From Actinoplanes nipponensis (GTDB lineage: Bacteria; Actinomycetota; Actinomycetes; Mycobacteriales; Micromonosporaceae), in the NCBI RefSeq assembly GCF_016862275.1, contig NZ_BOMQ01000091.1, positions 1 through 46,691 on the forward strand: a stretch of DNA of 46,691 nucleotides, given 5' to 3'. The number at the start of each line of letters is the position of its first letter. Position 1 is the first letter of the stretch. The notes under the pieces are model-generated. The model was not told the origin of the DNA. It saw only the letters and a program-made list of their open reading frames with translations, and searched no databases. The translations under genes and the position numbers were made by a program. This document shows, one piece after another, positions 15,806 to 23,344 of this stretch.

Positions 15806-16807
15806 TCAGGCTCCCCACCGCAACGCCGGGGTACGCACCGGCGCGTCCCACAGCCGCAGCATCTCGTCGTCGGTCTTGACCAGGGTGACCGAGCAGCCGG
15901 CCATGTCGAGGCTGGTGATGTACGGCCCGACCAGCGACCGGGCCACCGTGATGCCGGCCTTCGCGAGGATCGCCGCCACCTCGTGGTAGACCACGTACAG
16001 CTCGATCAGCGGCGTGGCGCCCATGCCGTTGACGAAGGCGATCACGCCGTCGCCGCCGGTGAAGTCGAGGTCGCCGAGGATCGGGCCGACGAGCATCTCG
16101 GCGATCTCGGCGGCCGTGGCCAGCGGCGCCCGCCGCCGCCCCGGCTCGCCGTGGATGCCGATGCCGACCTCCATCTGGCCGTCCGGCAGGTCGAAGGTGG
16201 GCTTGCCGGCGGTCGGCACCGTGCACGAGGAGAGCGCCACGCCCATGCTGCGGCCGTTCGCGTTGACCCTGCGGGCGATGTCGGCGACCTCGGCCAGCGG
16301 CCGGTGCTGGCCGGCGGCGGCCCCGGCGATCTTCTCCACCAGCACGGTCACCCCGACCCCGCGGCGCCCGGCGGTGTAGAGGCTGTCCTGCACCGCCACG
16401 TCGTCGTCGGTCACCACGGCGACGACCTCGACGCCGGTCTCGGCGGCCGCGATCTCGGCCGCCATCTCGAAGTTCATCACGTCGCCGGTGTAGTTCTTGA
16501 CGATGTGCAGCACCCCGGCGCCGCCGTCGACGGCCTTGGTCGCCGCCATGATCTGGTCGGGCACCGGCGAGGTGAAGATCTCGCCCGCGCACGCCGCGTC
16601 CAGCATGCCGGGGCCGACGAAGCCGGCGTGCAGCGGTTCGTGCCCGGACCCGCCGCCGGAGACCAGGCCCACCTTGCCCTGGACCGGGGCGTCGCCGCGG
16701 AAGACGATGCGGTTCTCGTGGTCCACGCGGAGCTCGGGATGGGCGTCGGCCATGCCGCGGAGCGCGTCCGCGACCACATTCGACGGATCGTTGATCAGCT
16801 GGTTCAT
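15806..16807 (-). CDS. dhaK: Dihydroxyacetone kinase substrate-binding subunit DhaK
   Basis: A 333-aa subunit that binds dihydroxyacetone covalently as a hemiaminal. The expected active residues are present: His219 in VGIGIHGEPG (covalent His), plus His56 in GGGSGHEP and Asp109 in NYTGDVMNFE around the substrate. Start ATG 16807 has GAGGAG 7 nt upstream; the in-frame ATG at 16855 has none. It leads the dhaKLM operon, which converts dihydroxyacetone to dihydroxyacetone phosphate at the expense of PEP, linking glycerol or triose use to glycolysis. No regulator gene of the DhaR/DhaS type adjoins. Confidence 0.96.
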   Translation of the reverse strand: MNQLINDPSNVVADALRGMADAHPELRVDHENRIVFRGDAPVQGKVGLVSGGGSGHEPLHAGFVGPGMLDAACAGEIFTSPVPDQIMAATKAVDGGAGVLHIVKNYTGDVMNFEMAAEIAAAETGVEVVAVVTDDDVAVQDSLYTAGRRGVGVTVLVEKIAGAAAGQHRPLAEVADIARRVNANGRSMGVALSSCTVPTAGKPTFDLPDGQMEVGIGIHGEPGRRRAPLATAAEIAEMLVGPILGDLDFTGGDGVIAFVNGMGATPLIELYVVYHEVAAILAKAGITVARSLVGPYITSLDMAGCSVTLVKTDDEMLRLWDAPVRTPALRWGA

Positions 16808-16962
16808 CGATGACTCCTCGCCGCTGGGTGCCGGAGGGACGACCTGCCACCTCAAATTACGCCCGGACCCACGGAAAGGAACCGTTCCGCGGCCCGGCTT
16901 GCCGGCCGGACGGGCGCGGACGATCCTGAGCGGTGCCGGTTCGCCGCCCAGGAGGGGGAGAA

Positions 16963-17391
16963 GTGGACATCGAGCGGGAGTTGTTCGACCTGTGGCGGGT
17001 GCCGCCCGCCGGGCACCCGGACCCGGTGGCGGTCTTCGCCCGGCTCTACGCCGACCCGGTGACCATCAACGGCGTCCCGATGCCGGTCGCCGACCTGGTG
17101 GCGCGGGCGGCGGCGCTGCACGCCGCGTTCACCGACCACGTCATCGAGGTCGTCGACCGGGTCAGCGCGCCCGGCAAGCTGACCGTCGCGTTCCGGCACC
17201 GCGCGCGGCACACCGGCCCGTGGCGTACCCCGCTGGGTGAATTGCCGCCGACCGGGCGGACCGTCACCGGCCTGGGCATCGACGTGCTCAGCCTGGGCCC
17301 GGACGGACGGATCACCGCGATCTGGGTGCTGGCCGACGAACTGCAGCGCATCCTGCAGGTGCACGACCCGCGGGTGGGCGCCGGAGGGTGA
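16963..17391 (+). CDS. SnoaL/NTF2-like fold protein
   Basis: A 142-aa cytoplasmic protein of the size and pattern of SnoaL-like polyketide-cyclase/ester-cyclase relatives: a helical start with PVAVFARLYADPVTINGVPM, then HAAFTDHVIEVVDRVSAPGKLTVAFRHRARHTG, PPTGRTVTGLGIDVLSLGPDGRITAIWVLADE. The start is GTG 16963 behind GGAGGGGGAG (16951-16960). Such small cone-shaped folds serve as enzymes or ligand-binding modules; the substrate cannot be read from sequence. It is divergent from dhaK over a 155-bp gap in which I see no clear promoter. Confidence 0.75.
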   Translation: MDIERELFDLWRVPPAGHPDPVAVFARLYADPVTINGVPMPVADLVARAAALHAAFTDHVIEVVDRVSAPGKLTVAFRHRARHTGPWRTPLGELPPTGRTVTGLGIDVLSLGPDGRITAIWVLADELQRILQVHDPRVGAGG

Positions 17392-17452
17392 TCCCGCGCC
17401 CGGCGGGCGCGGGGGTATGGTCGCTGCGCGCCGGGGCACGCGGAGGTGGATC

Positions 17453-18325
17453 ATGGTACGGGTGAGCCGTCGATTCGCGCTGTGGCAGGCCGACCTGGAC
17501 GGCGGCGTGTGCGCCGTCCCGGAGGAGTGCGTCGAGACCCTGCGGGACCGCGAGCGCATCGCCCTGGTGCTCGAGCACCGCGAGCACGGGCTGACGCCCA
17601 CCCGGCACGGGTTCGCGGCGGCGCTGCGGCAGGACGTCGAATGGCAGTTCACCGGCCTCGCCTGGCCGCCCGACCTGCGGCCCGGCGTGCTGGTCACGGT
17701 CGCCTGGCACTCCGCCCGGGACGAGGTCGTGGTGCGGACCACCCCGCTGGCCGAGCCGGTCCGCGTCGACGGCGCCGACTACTTCCACGAGTACGACCCC
17801 AGGGTCGTCACCCGCGAGTTCCACGTGCGCAAGTCCAACCGCGGCGACGTGCTGCACGCCGTCCGCCGACTGGGCCGCGTCTTCACCGACGGCAGCGCCG
17901 TGTTCCCCGAGTCGGGGCTGGCCGCGCAGTGCGGGCTCGGCCGCGGCGCGCGCGGGACGTTCCTGCTCCGCAACGCCGTCGAGCAGCTGATCCGCGAGGG
18001 CTACCTGACCCGGGTGCCGGGCAGCGTCGACGCGGCGGGCTACCCGTCCTACCCGGCGGTCGACGGCCAGAAGCCCGCCGAGATGCTGTTCTACGCCCCG
18101 CTGGTGGAGCCGGCGCCGTACCCGGGGGAGGAGGACGAGGCCGACGGCGAGGGCGCCGACCGCCGCGACCACTGGGTCAACGGCTTCGTCCGCAAGCTGC
18201 CGCCGGGCGCCCAGCCGTCGGAACGGCAGCTCACCCTGCACGAGCGGGCCGTGGAGAGCGAGCAGGTCCCGGCCAGCCCGCTGGCGCCCGGCTACACCTT
18301 CGTCAAGAAGCACCACCGCGGCTGA
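17453..18325 (+). CDS. Hypothetical protein
   Basis: A 290-aa soluble protein with no family I recognise with confidence. It has an N-terminal beta-rich half (RFALWQADLDGGVCAVPEEC, VLVTVAWHSARDEVVVRTTPL), a central segment with a possible winged-helix feel (AAQCGLGRGARGTFLLRNAVEQLIREGYLTRVPG), and an acidic linker (PGEEDEADGEGADRRD) before a basic C-terminal YTFVKKHHRG. The winged-helix resemblance (short helix, turn, NAVEQLIREGYLTRV) suggests a nucleic-acid contact, but this is weak. ATG 17453 follows GGAGGTGG. It starts 61 bp after the NTF2-like gene and is followed within 14 bp by the PNPOx-like gene. Confidence 0.75.
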   Translation: MVRVSRRFALWQADLDGGVCAVPEECVETLRDRERIALVLEHREHGLTPTRHGFAAALRQDVEWQFTGLAWPPDLRPGVLVTVAWHSARDEVVVRTTPLAEPVRVDGADYFHEYDPRVVTREFHVRKSNRGDVLHAVRRLGRVFTDGSAVFPESGLAAQCGLGRGARGTFLLRNAVEQLIREGYLTRVPGSVDAAGYPSYPAVDGQKPAEMLFYAPLVEPAPYPGEEDEADGEGADRRDHWVNGFVRKLPPGAQPSERQLTLHERAVESEQVPASPLAPGYTFVKKHHRG

Positions 18326-18339
18326 GGCATCATGACCGC

Positions 18340-18891
18340 ATGAAGGTCCACGACTCCATCGACCACCGGCTGCGCGCGTTCATCCTCGGCCAGCCCATGT
18401 TCTTCGTGGCCACCGCGCCCGCCGGCGCCGACGGCCACGTCAACGTCTCGCCGAAGGGGATGGGCGGCACCTTCGCGGTGCTCGGCGAGCTGCGCGTGGC
18501 GTACCTCGACTTCCACGGCAGCGGCGCCGAGACGGCCGCGCACCTGCGCGAGAACGGCCGGATCACGCTGATGTTCTGCGCCTTCGGCGCCACGCCGAAC
18601 ATCGTCCGGCTGCACGGCACCGGCCGGGTCGTGCCGGCCACCGACCCCGGGTACGCCGAGCTGCTGGCCGCGTTCCCGGCCCCGCCCGACCTGCACGGGG
18701 CCCGGGCGATCGTCGACGTGGCCGTGCACCGGGTCAGCGACTCCTGCGGGTACGCCGTCCCCCGGATGACCTACGAGGGCGACCGGGACCTGCTGGTGCA
18801 GTGGAGCTCGCGCAAGAGCGAGGACGCCCTGACCGACTACCGCCGGGCGAAGAACGCGGCGAGCATCGACGGGTTGCCCGCCTTCGACTGA
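18340..18891 (+). CDS. Pyridoxamine 5'-phosphate oxidase-fold protein
   Basis: A 183-aa protein of the split-barrel flavin-binding family: FILGQPMFFVATAPAGADGHVNVSPKGM, then LRVAYLDFHGSGAETAAHLRENGRITLMFCAF and IVRLHGTGRVV. These are the usual FMN- or F420-contact strands. The C-terminal VHRVSDSCGYAVPRMTYEGDRDLL is typical of a subfamily annotated only as PNPOx-like; substrate unknown. ATG 18340 is 14 bp after the preceding stop. An ATG at 18332 reads straight into a stop and is discarded. Its tail (18891) nearly meets the convergent sugar dehydrogenase gene at 18900. Confidence 0.85.
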   Translation: MKVHDSIDHRLRAFILGQPMFFVATAPAGADGHVNVSPKGMGGTFAVLGELRVAYLDFHGSGAETAAHLRENGRITLMFCAFGATPNIVRLHGTGRVVPATDPGYAELLAAFPAPPDLHGARAIVDVAVHRVSDSCGYAVPRMTYEGDRDLLVQWSSRKSEDALTDYRRAKNAASIDGLPAFD

Positions 18892-18899
18892 GCCCGGGC

Positions 18900-19997
18900 T
18901 CAGGAGCCGGTCGGCGTCGGCACGGCGGCCGCGGGGAAGCGGATCACCCGGTCGTCGTCGGCCGCCGGCGTGCCGCGACCGTCCCGGTTGCTGGTGGTGA
19001 TCCACAGCGAGCCGTCCGGCGCCCGTTCCACCGTGCGTAGCCGGCCGTACCGGCCCTGGAGCAGCGCGACCGGAGCGCCCGCCCCGCCGGTGCCGTCCAG
19101 CGGCACCGACCACAGCCGCTGGCCGCGCAGGGCGGCGACGTAGAGGGTGGTGTCGTCGATGGTGGCGCCGCTGGGGGAGGCCTCGGCGGTGCTCCACACG
19201 ACGATGGGGTCGCGGAAGCGGGGGTCGCCGGCGCGGCCCTCGACCGTCGGCCAGCCGTAGTTGCCGCCCGGGACGATCTGGTTCACCTCGTCCCAGGTGT
19301 TCTGGCCGAACTCGGAGGCGTACAGCCGGCCCTGGGCGTCCCAGGCCAACCCCTGCACGTTGCGGTGGCCCAGGCTGTAGACCAGCGACCCGGGGAACGG
19401 GTTGCCGGCGTCGGGCACGCCGCCGTCGGGCCGCATCCGCAGGATCTTGCCGTTGCGGCTCTGCTGGTTCTGGGCGTTGGCGGTGCCGCCGGCGTCGCCC
19501 ACCCCGGCGTAGAGCATGCCGTCGGGGCCGAAGGCGAGGCGCCCGCCGTCGTGGATGGTCGCCTTGGCCAGCCCGCTGAGAATCACCTGCTGGTCCTGGG
19601 GCGCGTCCAGGCGCAGGCGGGCGATGCGGTTGTCCGAGGCGGCGGTGTAGTAGACGTACACGTAGCCGTCGTCGGCGTACGTCGGCGACACGGCCAGGCC
19701 GAGCAGGCCCCCCTCGCCGGCCGGCACCACCCCGGGCACCGTGGCGGCCACGGCCGGGGCGCTGCCGGGGCTCAGCCGCAGGATGCGGCCGCCAGCCCGC
19801 TCGGTCACCAGGGCGCTGCCGTCCGGCAGGAAGCCGAGCCCCCACGGGACGGCCAGCCCGGTCGCCACTGTCTGCGGGCTGGTCAGGTCCGGGGCGGCCG
19901 CGGGCCGGACCTGGGAGAGCGCCTCGGTGGCCGGCGCGGCGGCGAGGGCGCCGAGGCCGAGGATCAGGATGCCGGAGAACGCGAATCGACGGCGCAT
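18900..19997 (-). CDS. Secreted PQQ-type sugar (glucose/sorbosone) dehydrogenase
   Basis: A 365-aa exported beta-propeller. A signal peptide spans about 1-28 (MRRRFAFSGILILGLGALAAAPATEA). Propeller landmarks of the soluble glucose dehydrogenase/aldose sugar dehydrogenase family follow: PWGLGFLPDGSALVTERAGG, GEGGLLGLAVSPTY, IHDGGRLAFGPDGMLYAGVGD, LGHRNVQGLAWD and GGNYGWPTVEG. The conserved HDGG His and the RNVQG Arg would contact PQQ, calcium and substrate. It likely oxidises aldoses outside the membrane, with unknown sugar preference. Start ATG 19997 has a purine-rich GGAGCGGAGG upstream. A sharp palindrome at 20021-20036 lies in its leader or promoter. Confidence 0.92.
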   Translation of the reverse strand: MRRRFAFSGILILGLGALAAAPATEALSQVRPAAAPDLTSPQTVATGLAVPWGLGFLPDGSALVTERAGGRILRLSPGSAPAVAATVPGVVPAGEGGLLGLAVSPTYADDGYVYVYYTAASDNRIARLRLDAPQDQQVILSGLAKATIHDGGRLAFGPDGMLYAGVGDAGGTANAQNQQSRNGKILRMRPDGGVPDAGNPFPGSLVYSLGHRNVQGLAWDAQGRLYASEFGQNTWDEVNQIVPGGNYGWPTVEGRAGDPRFRDPIVVWSTAEASPSGATIDDTTLYVAALRGQRLWSVPLDGTGGAGAPVALLQGRYGRLRTVERAPDGSLWITTSNRDGRGTPAADDDRVIRFPAAAVPTPTGS

Positions 19998-20020
19998 GAC
20001 GGGAACCTCCGCTCCAAAGC

Positions 20021-20036
20021 ATTGACCTTGGTCAAT
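20021..20036. promoter_or_regulatory. Palindromic operator candidate before the sugar dehydrogenase
   Basis: ATTGACC-TT-GGTCAAT, a perfect 7-bp-arm inverted repeat 24 bp upstream of the start codon. On the minus strand a TATATT (20039-20034) abuts it and could be a -10 box, so a bound regulator would block transcription initiation. The regulator is not identifiable here. Confidence 0.55.
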
Positions 20037-20043
20037 ATACTCC

Positions 20044-20083
20044 GCCGGCCACGAGGGGCCCGGGTGAGCCCTTCGTGGCCGGC
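20044..20083 (-). terminator. Terminator of the minus-strand DUF4360 gene
   Basis: Arms of 16 bp (20044-20059 with 20068-20083, a single mismatch) enclose an 8-nt loop, 28 bp after the stop of the gene ending at 20112. It separates that gene from the sugar dehydrogenase on the same strand. Confidence 0.8.
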
Positions 20084-20111
20084 GGGGGCACGCGGCGGGG
20101 GTGGTACGGCG

Positions 20112-20765
20112 TCAGCACCGCGTCCAGCTGAAGTGGAAGAGGGTGTCGACGTCGCCGTCGCTCGACCGCATCGACATGCTGTTGCGGGCGGTCGACGTGC
20201 CGTTGTCCACCCGCAGCTCGGTGTTGATGTTCAGCACCCGCTGCTCGGCGCACGGGCTGTAGATCAGCACCGGGGCGACGTCGCTGGTGTCCCAGTAGCC
20301 GTTGAGGGGCCCGGTGAAGGTCTCCTCGCTGCTGTTGTTGGCCGAGGAGCCCTGCCAGTAGTAGTTGGTGCGCTGCAGGGCCGTCGCGCCGGCGTAGAGG
20401 CGGGCGCGGCCCCGGTATTCCGCCTCGGCGATGGCGAACGTCCAGCCCGCCGGGACGGTGATCAGCACGCCGACCTGGCAGTTCTTGCGGCGGTCGGTCG
20501 GGTCGGCAGCGCCGCCGGCCTCGGCCACGAAGTCGTGGTACCTGATCCGGAAGCCGCTGCGGTCGGCGTTGGCGACCACCGTGGCGGTCCCGGGCGCGCA
20601 GCCCGAGCCGTTCGCGGCTATCACCTCGGCGGTGACGTTTCCGTCCGGGGCGGCGGCGAGCGTCTCTCCGCCGGCGGCCCGGGCCGCCGTGGACAGCGAC
20701 AGGGCGAGAACCGTGCCGAGTACGGCGAAAGCCGTCCGTCTCGCGCCGACGAGGCGTCTGGTCAT
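20112..20765 (-). CDS. Secreted DUF4360-family protein (paralogue A)
   Basis: A 217-aa exported protein with a signal peptide at about 1-30 (MTRRLVGARRTAFAVLGTVL..STAARA). The mature part has the DUF4360 pattern: SGCAPGTATVV, FVAEAGGAADPTDRRKNCQVGVLITVPAGWTFAIAEAEYRGRARL, TNYYWQG, and a C-terminal NINTELRV...HFSWTRC. Three or four conserved Cys suggest disulfides. Function is unknown; relatives occur in fungi and actinobacteria. ATG 20765 has GAGAGGA 6 nt upstream and is preferred to 20792. It is divergent from a clear paralogue at 21155 with the same motif order. The predicted promoter leaves a leader of about 140 nt. Confidence 0.9.
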   Translation of the reverse strand: MTRRLVGARRTAFAVLGTVLALSLSTAARAAGGETLAAAPDGNVTAEVIAANGSGCAPGTATVVANADRSGFRIRYHDFVAEAGGAADPTDRRKNCQVGVLITVPAGWTFAIAEAEYRGRARLYAGATALQRTNYYWQGSSANNSSEETFTGPLNGYWDTSDVAPVLIYSPCAEQRVLNINTELRVDNGTSTARNSMSMRSSDGDVDTLFHFSWTRC

Positions 20766-20911
20766 GGTGATCCTCTCGTTCGTAACTGACATGCCGACTG
20801 TTCTTCCCGCGGGCAGGATTCATCGCATTCCCACGTCCACAGCTGCCCGAGAATGTGACGCAGAAATATCGATCATCGTCTGCCGGCTGCCCCATTGTCT
20901 TCCGCCAGGGA

Positions 20912-20940
20912 ATGTTAGCCAGCCGCCTGTTGGTATGCAA
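20912..20940 (-). promoter_or_regulatory. Promoter of DUF4360 paralogue A
   Basis: On the minus strand TTGCAT (20940-20935) and TAACAT (20917-20912) are spaced by 17 bp. The start codon is about 140 nt downstream, so the mRNA would have a long 5' leader. Confidence 0.65.
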
Positions 20941-20986
20941 GCATTGGCGAGGATCGATGCACCAGATGGGACGCGGCAGCGTCTAA

Positions 20987-21006
20987 ATGCAGCTTGGGTG
21001 CTGCAT
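20987..21006. repeat. Inverted repeat in the DUF4360 intergenic region
   Basis: ATGCAGC-TTGGGT-GCTGCAT, perfect 7-bp arms and a 6-nt loop, lying between the two divergent promoters. The 389-bp gap (20766-21154) is less GC-rich than its neighbours and otherwise holds the two promoters and the 21068-21088 palindrome. Confidence 0.6.
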
Positions 21007-21067
21007 CCGGGGTGAGTTGCCCGATGAAGCTGTATAGCGCCGCGCACTTGCCGCGTCATGCGACAAA

Positions 21068-21088
21068 AGAACGTCACATTGACGCTCT
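21068..21088. promoter_or_regulatory. Operator-like palindrome over the DUF4360 paralogue B promoter
   Basis: AGA-a-CGTCA-CAT-TGACG-c-TCT: eight of nine arm positions pair. The right half contains the -35 box TTGACG, so a protein bound here would compete with RNA polymerase. Confidence 0.55.
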
Positions 21089-21108
21089 TCTATGTCTACC
21101 AATAGCAT
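21079..21108 (+). promoter_or_regulatory. Promoter of DUF4360 paralogue B
   Basis: TTGACG (21079-21084) and TAGCAT (21103-21108), 18-bp spacer, about 46 bp upstream of the ATG at 21155. Confidence 0.65.
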
Positions 21109-21154
21109 TGCCCCGCGCGCGCATCGTCGTTTCCGAAATTTCGAAGGGAGTTCC

Positions 21155-21802
21155 ATGCGTAAATTGTTGGTGCGTGGGGGAGCCGTGCTGGCGTTACTCG
21201 CCTCCTCCTTGACCGTGGCGGCGCCGGCCTCGGCGAGCAGCATCCTGGACGACCCGCCGCGCGACCACATCGTCATCGACCTGGTCGCCATGGCGGGCTC
21301 CGGCTGCCGGCCGGGCACGGCCGACGTGGCGGTCTCGCCGGACAACACGGCGTTCACCGCCATCTACAGCGAGTACCTGGCCCAGGCCGGCCCGGGCATC
21401 GCCAGCACCGAGGGCCGCAAGAACTGCCAGCTCAACGTGCTGGTCCACGTGCCACAGGGCTTCACCTTCGCGATCACGAAGGTGGACTACCGCGGCTACG
21501 GGCTGCTCCAGCGGGGGGCCACCGCCTCACAGCGCGCGAACTACTACTTCCAGGGCATGACCCAGAGCACCTTCACGACCCACCCGATCACGGCGCCCCT
21601 GGACGACAACTGGTTCGCCAGCGACGAGGTGCCCGTCGCGGCGGTCGTCTGGCATCCGTGCGGCGAGCTGCGCAACCTCAACATCAACACGGAGTTGCGG
21701 GTCGCCAAGGGCACGTCGACGGACGCCAGCTTCCTGACGATGGACTCCACCGACGGCAGCATCGCGACCACGTACCACTTCGCCTGGCGGCAGTGCCAGT
21801 AA
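21155..21802 (+). CDS. Secreted DUF4360-family protein (paralogue B)
   Basis: A 215-aa exported protein, with a signal peptide at about 1-29 (MRKLLVRGGAVLALLASSLT...ASA). It shares the same ordered motifs as the divergent gene: SGCRPGTADVAV, TEGRKNCQLNVLVHVPQGFTFAITKVDYRGYGLL, ANYYFQG, LNINTELRVAKGTST and a terminal YHFAWRQCQ. The two are clearly a duplicated pair that has diverged. ATG 21155 follows GAAGGGAG. Function is unknown; a cell-surface or extracellular role follows from the signal peptide. A bidirectional hairpin lies just downstream. Confidence 0.9.
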   Translation: MRKLLVRGGAVLALLASSLTVAAPASASSILDDPPRDHIVIDLVAMAGSGCRPGTADVAVSPDNTAFTAIYSEYLAQAGPGIASTEGRKNCQLNVLVHVPQGFTFAITKVDYRGYGLLQRGATASQRANYYFQGMTQSTFTTHPITAPLDDNWFASDEVPVAAVVWHPCGELRNLNINTELRVAKGTSTDASFLTMDSTDGSIATTYHFAWRQCQ

Positions 21803-21822
21803 CGGACGGGCCCGCGGTGGCG

Positions 21823-21850
21823 GGGGTCGCCGGCTCGGCCCGGCGACCCC
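21823..21850. terminator. Bidirectional terminator between DUF4360 B and fdhA
   Basis: A perfect 11-bp stem (ggggtcgccgg / ccggcgacccc) with a 6-nt loop sits between convergent genes, 20 bp after one stop and 16 bp from the other. Confidence 0.8.
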
Positions 21851-21866
21851 GGCCATCCGCACCCGG

Positions 21867-23114
21867 TCAGTTCGCGCGGCGGCTGATCATGCCGTGCGGG
21901 TCGAGCACGTACTTGCGGGCCGCGCCCCGGTCGAACTCCTCGTAGCCGCGGGGGGCGTCGTCGAGCGGGATCGGGGTGGCGTTGACGTTCCGGGCGATCT
22001 GCACCCGGTCGTGCAGGATCGCCATCATCAGCTCCCGGTTGTACTTCATCACCGGGCACTGGCCGGTGACGAACGAGTGCGACTTGGCCCAGCCGAGGCC
22101 CAGCCGCAGCGAGAGCGAACCCACCTTCGCCGCCTCGTCGACGCCGCCGGGGTCCCCGGTGACGTAGAGGCCCGGCACGCCGATCGCGCCGCCGGCCCGG
22201 GTGAGGTCCATCAGCGAGTTCAGCACGGTCGCCGGCATCTCGGTCTCGGCGTTCGCGCCGTGCCCGCGGGCCTCGAACCCCACCGCGTCGACGGCCGAGT
22301 CGACCAGCGGCTGGCCCAGCGCGGGGGCGTCCCGGCCCAGGATGTCGTAGACCTGCTCGACCGGCTCGCCCTGGGAGACGTCGACCGTCTCGCAGCCGAA
22401 ACTGCGGGCCTGCTCCAGCCGTTCCTTGTTGAGGTCGCCCACGATGACGACCGCGGCCCCCAGCAGGAACGCCGAGGTGGCAGCGGCCAGGCCGACCGGG
22501 CCGGCCCCGGCGATGTAGACGGTGGATCCGGTCGTGACGCCGGCGCTGACGCACCCGTGGTAGCCGGTGGGGAAGATGTCGGTGAGCATGGCCAGGTCGA
22601 GGATCTTCTCCATGGCCTGGTCCCGGTCGGGGAACTTCAGCAGGTTCCAGTCGGCGTACGGCACCATGACGTACTCCGCCTGCCCGCCGACCCAGCCGCC
22701 CATGTCGACGTAGCCGTACGCCGAGCCCGGCCGGTCCGGGTTGACGTTGAGGCAGACGCCGGTCTTGCGCTCCTTGCAGTTGCGGCACCGCCCGCAGGAG
22801 ATGTTGAACGGCACCGAGCAGATGTCGCCGACCTTGATGAACTCCACGCCCGGGCCGACGTCGACCACCTCACCGGTGATCTCGTGGCCGAGCACCAGCC
22901 CCGCCGGGGCCGTGGTGCGACCGCGGACCATGTGCTGGTCGCTGCCGCAGATGTTGGTGGCGACGGTCTTGAGGATCGCGCCGTGCGGTGTCTTGCGGCC
23001 GACGTTGGCCTTGTTGACACCGGGGCCGTCCTTCATCTCGTACGTGGGGTACTCGCCGTCGCGGATCTCCACCTGGCCAGGACCCTGATAGACAACCGCT
23101 CTGTTGCCTGCCAT
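21867..23114 (-). CDS. fdhA: Glutathione-independent formaldehyde dehydrogenase (zinc MDR family)
   Basis: A 415-aa zinc-dependent medium-chain dehydrogenase. Visible features are catalytic-zinc Cys in TNICGSDQHM, GHEITGEVVDVG, the structural-zinc cysteines CGRCRNCKERKTGVC, the NAD-binding GAGPVGLAAA, and family-specific DIFPTGYHGCVSAGV and HSFVTGQCPVMKYNRELM. These match the Pseudomonas putida FdhA type, which oxidises formaldehyde to formate with bound NAD. Two ATGs compete: 23114 (MAGNRAVV, GGGAG about 10 nt upstream) and 23129 (MGAQQMAG). I prefer 23114. It is monocistronic, with a hairpin after its stop and a 215-bp gap before it where I find no convincing promoter. Confidence 0.92.
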   Translation of the reverse strand: MAGNRAVVYQGPGQVEIRDGEYPTYEMKDGPGVNKANVGRKTPHGAILKTVATNICGSDQHMVRGRTTAPAGLVLGHEITGEVVDVGPGVEFIKVGDICSVPFNISCGRCRNCKERKTGVCLNVNPDRPGSAYGYVDMGGWVGGQAEYVMVPYADWNLLKFPDRDQAMEKILDLAMLTDIFPTGYHGCVSAGVTTGSTVYIAGAGPVGLAAATSAFLLGAAVVIVGDLNKERLEQARSFGCETVDVSQGEPVEQVYDILGRDAPALGQPLVDSAVDAVGFEARGHGANAETEMPATVLNSLMDLTRAGGAIGVPGLYVTGDPGGVDEAAKVGSLSLRLGLGWAKSHSFVTGQCPVMKYNRELMMAILHDRVQIARNVNATPIPLDDAPRGYEEFDRGAARKYVLDPHGMISRRAN

Positions 23115-23322
23115 CTGTTGTGCTCCCATCCTGCTCGCACTCGACTGTGGCCGGATACCTCACGGCCAAGAGCCTCACCTCCGCGACGGGCGGGTGATCA
23201 GGCCGCGGGTGGCGGGAGAGTGACACCGCTATGACGGCCATGTTTCCCGCGTGGCGCGGCAAAGAGAACCGTCAATACTCCCGAGACATGCCGATATTCG
23301 CATTGATCCCGTAAGGGGCGCG

Positions 23323-23344
23323 GGCGCCGGCCGGGCCCGGCGCC
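23323..23344 (-). terminator. Terminator of the SGNH-like gene
   Basis: GGCGCCGG-ccgggc-CCGGCGCC, 8-bp perfect arms directly after the stop codon at 23345. The rest of the 23115-23344 gap holds nothing else I can name. Confidence 0.6.

Noticed and set aside
16878..16888. GGAAC-C-GTTCC palindrome in the dhaK upstream region
   Set aside because: Arms of only 5 bp and no promoter next to it; expected by chance in such sequence.
20994..21212. Short plus-strand frame before DUF4360 paralogue B
   Set aside because: Runs through the promoter and palindrome and into the paralogue's signal-peptide codons in another frame.
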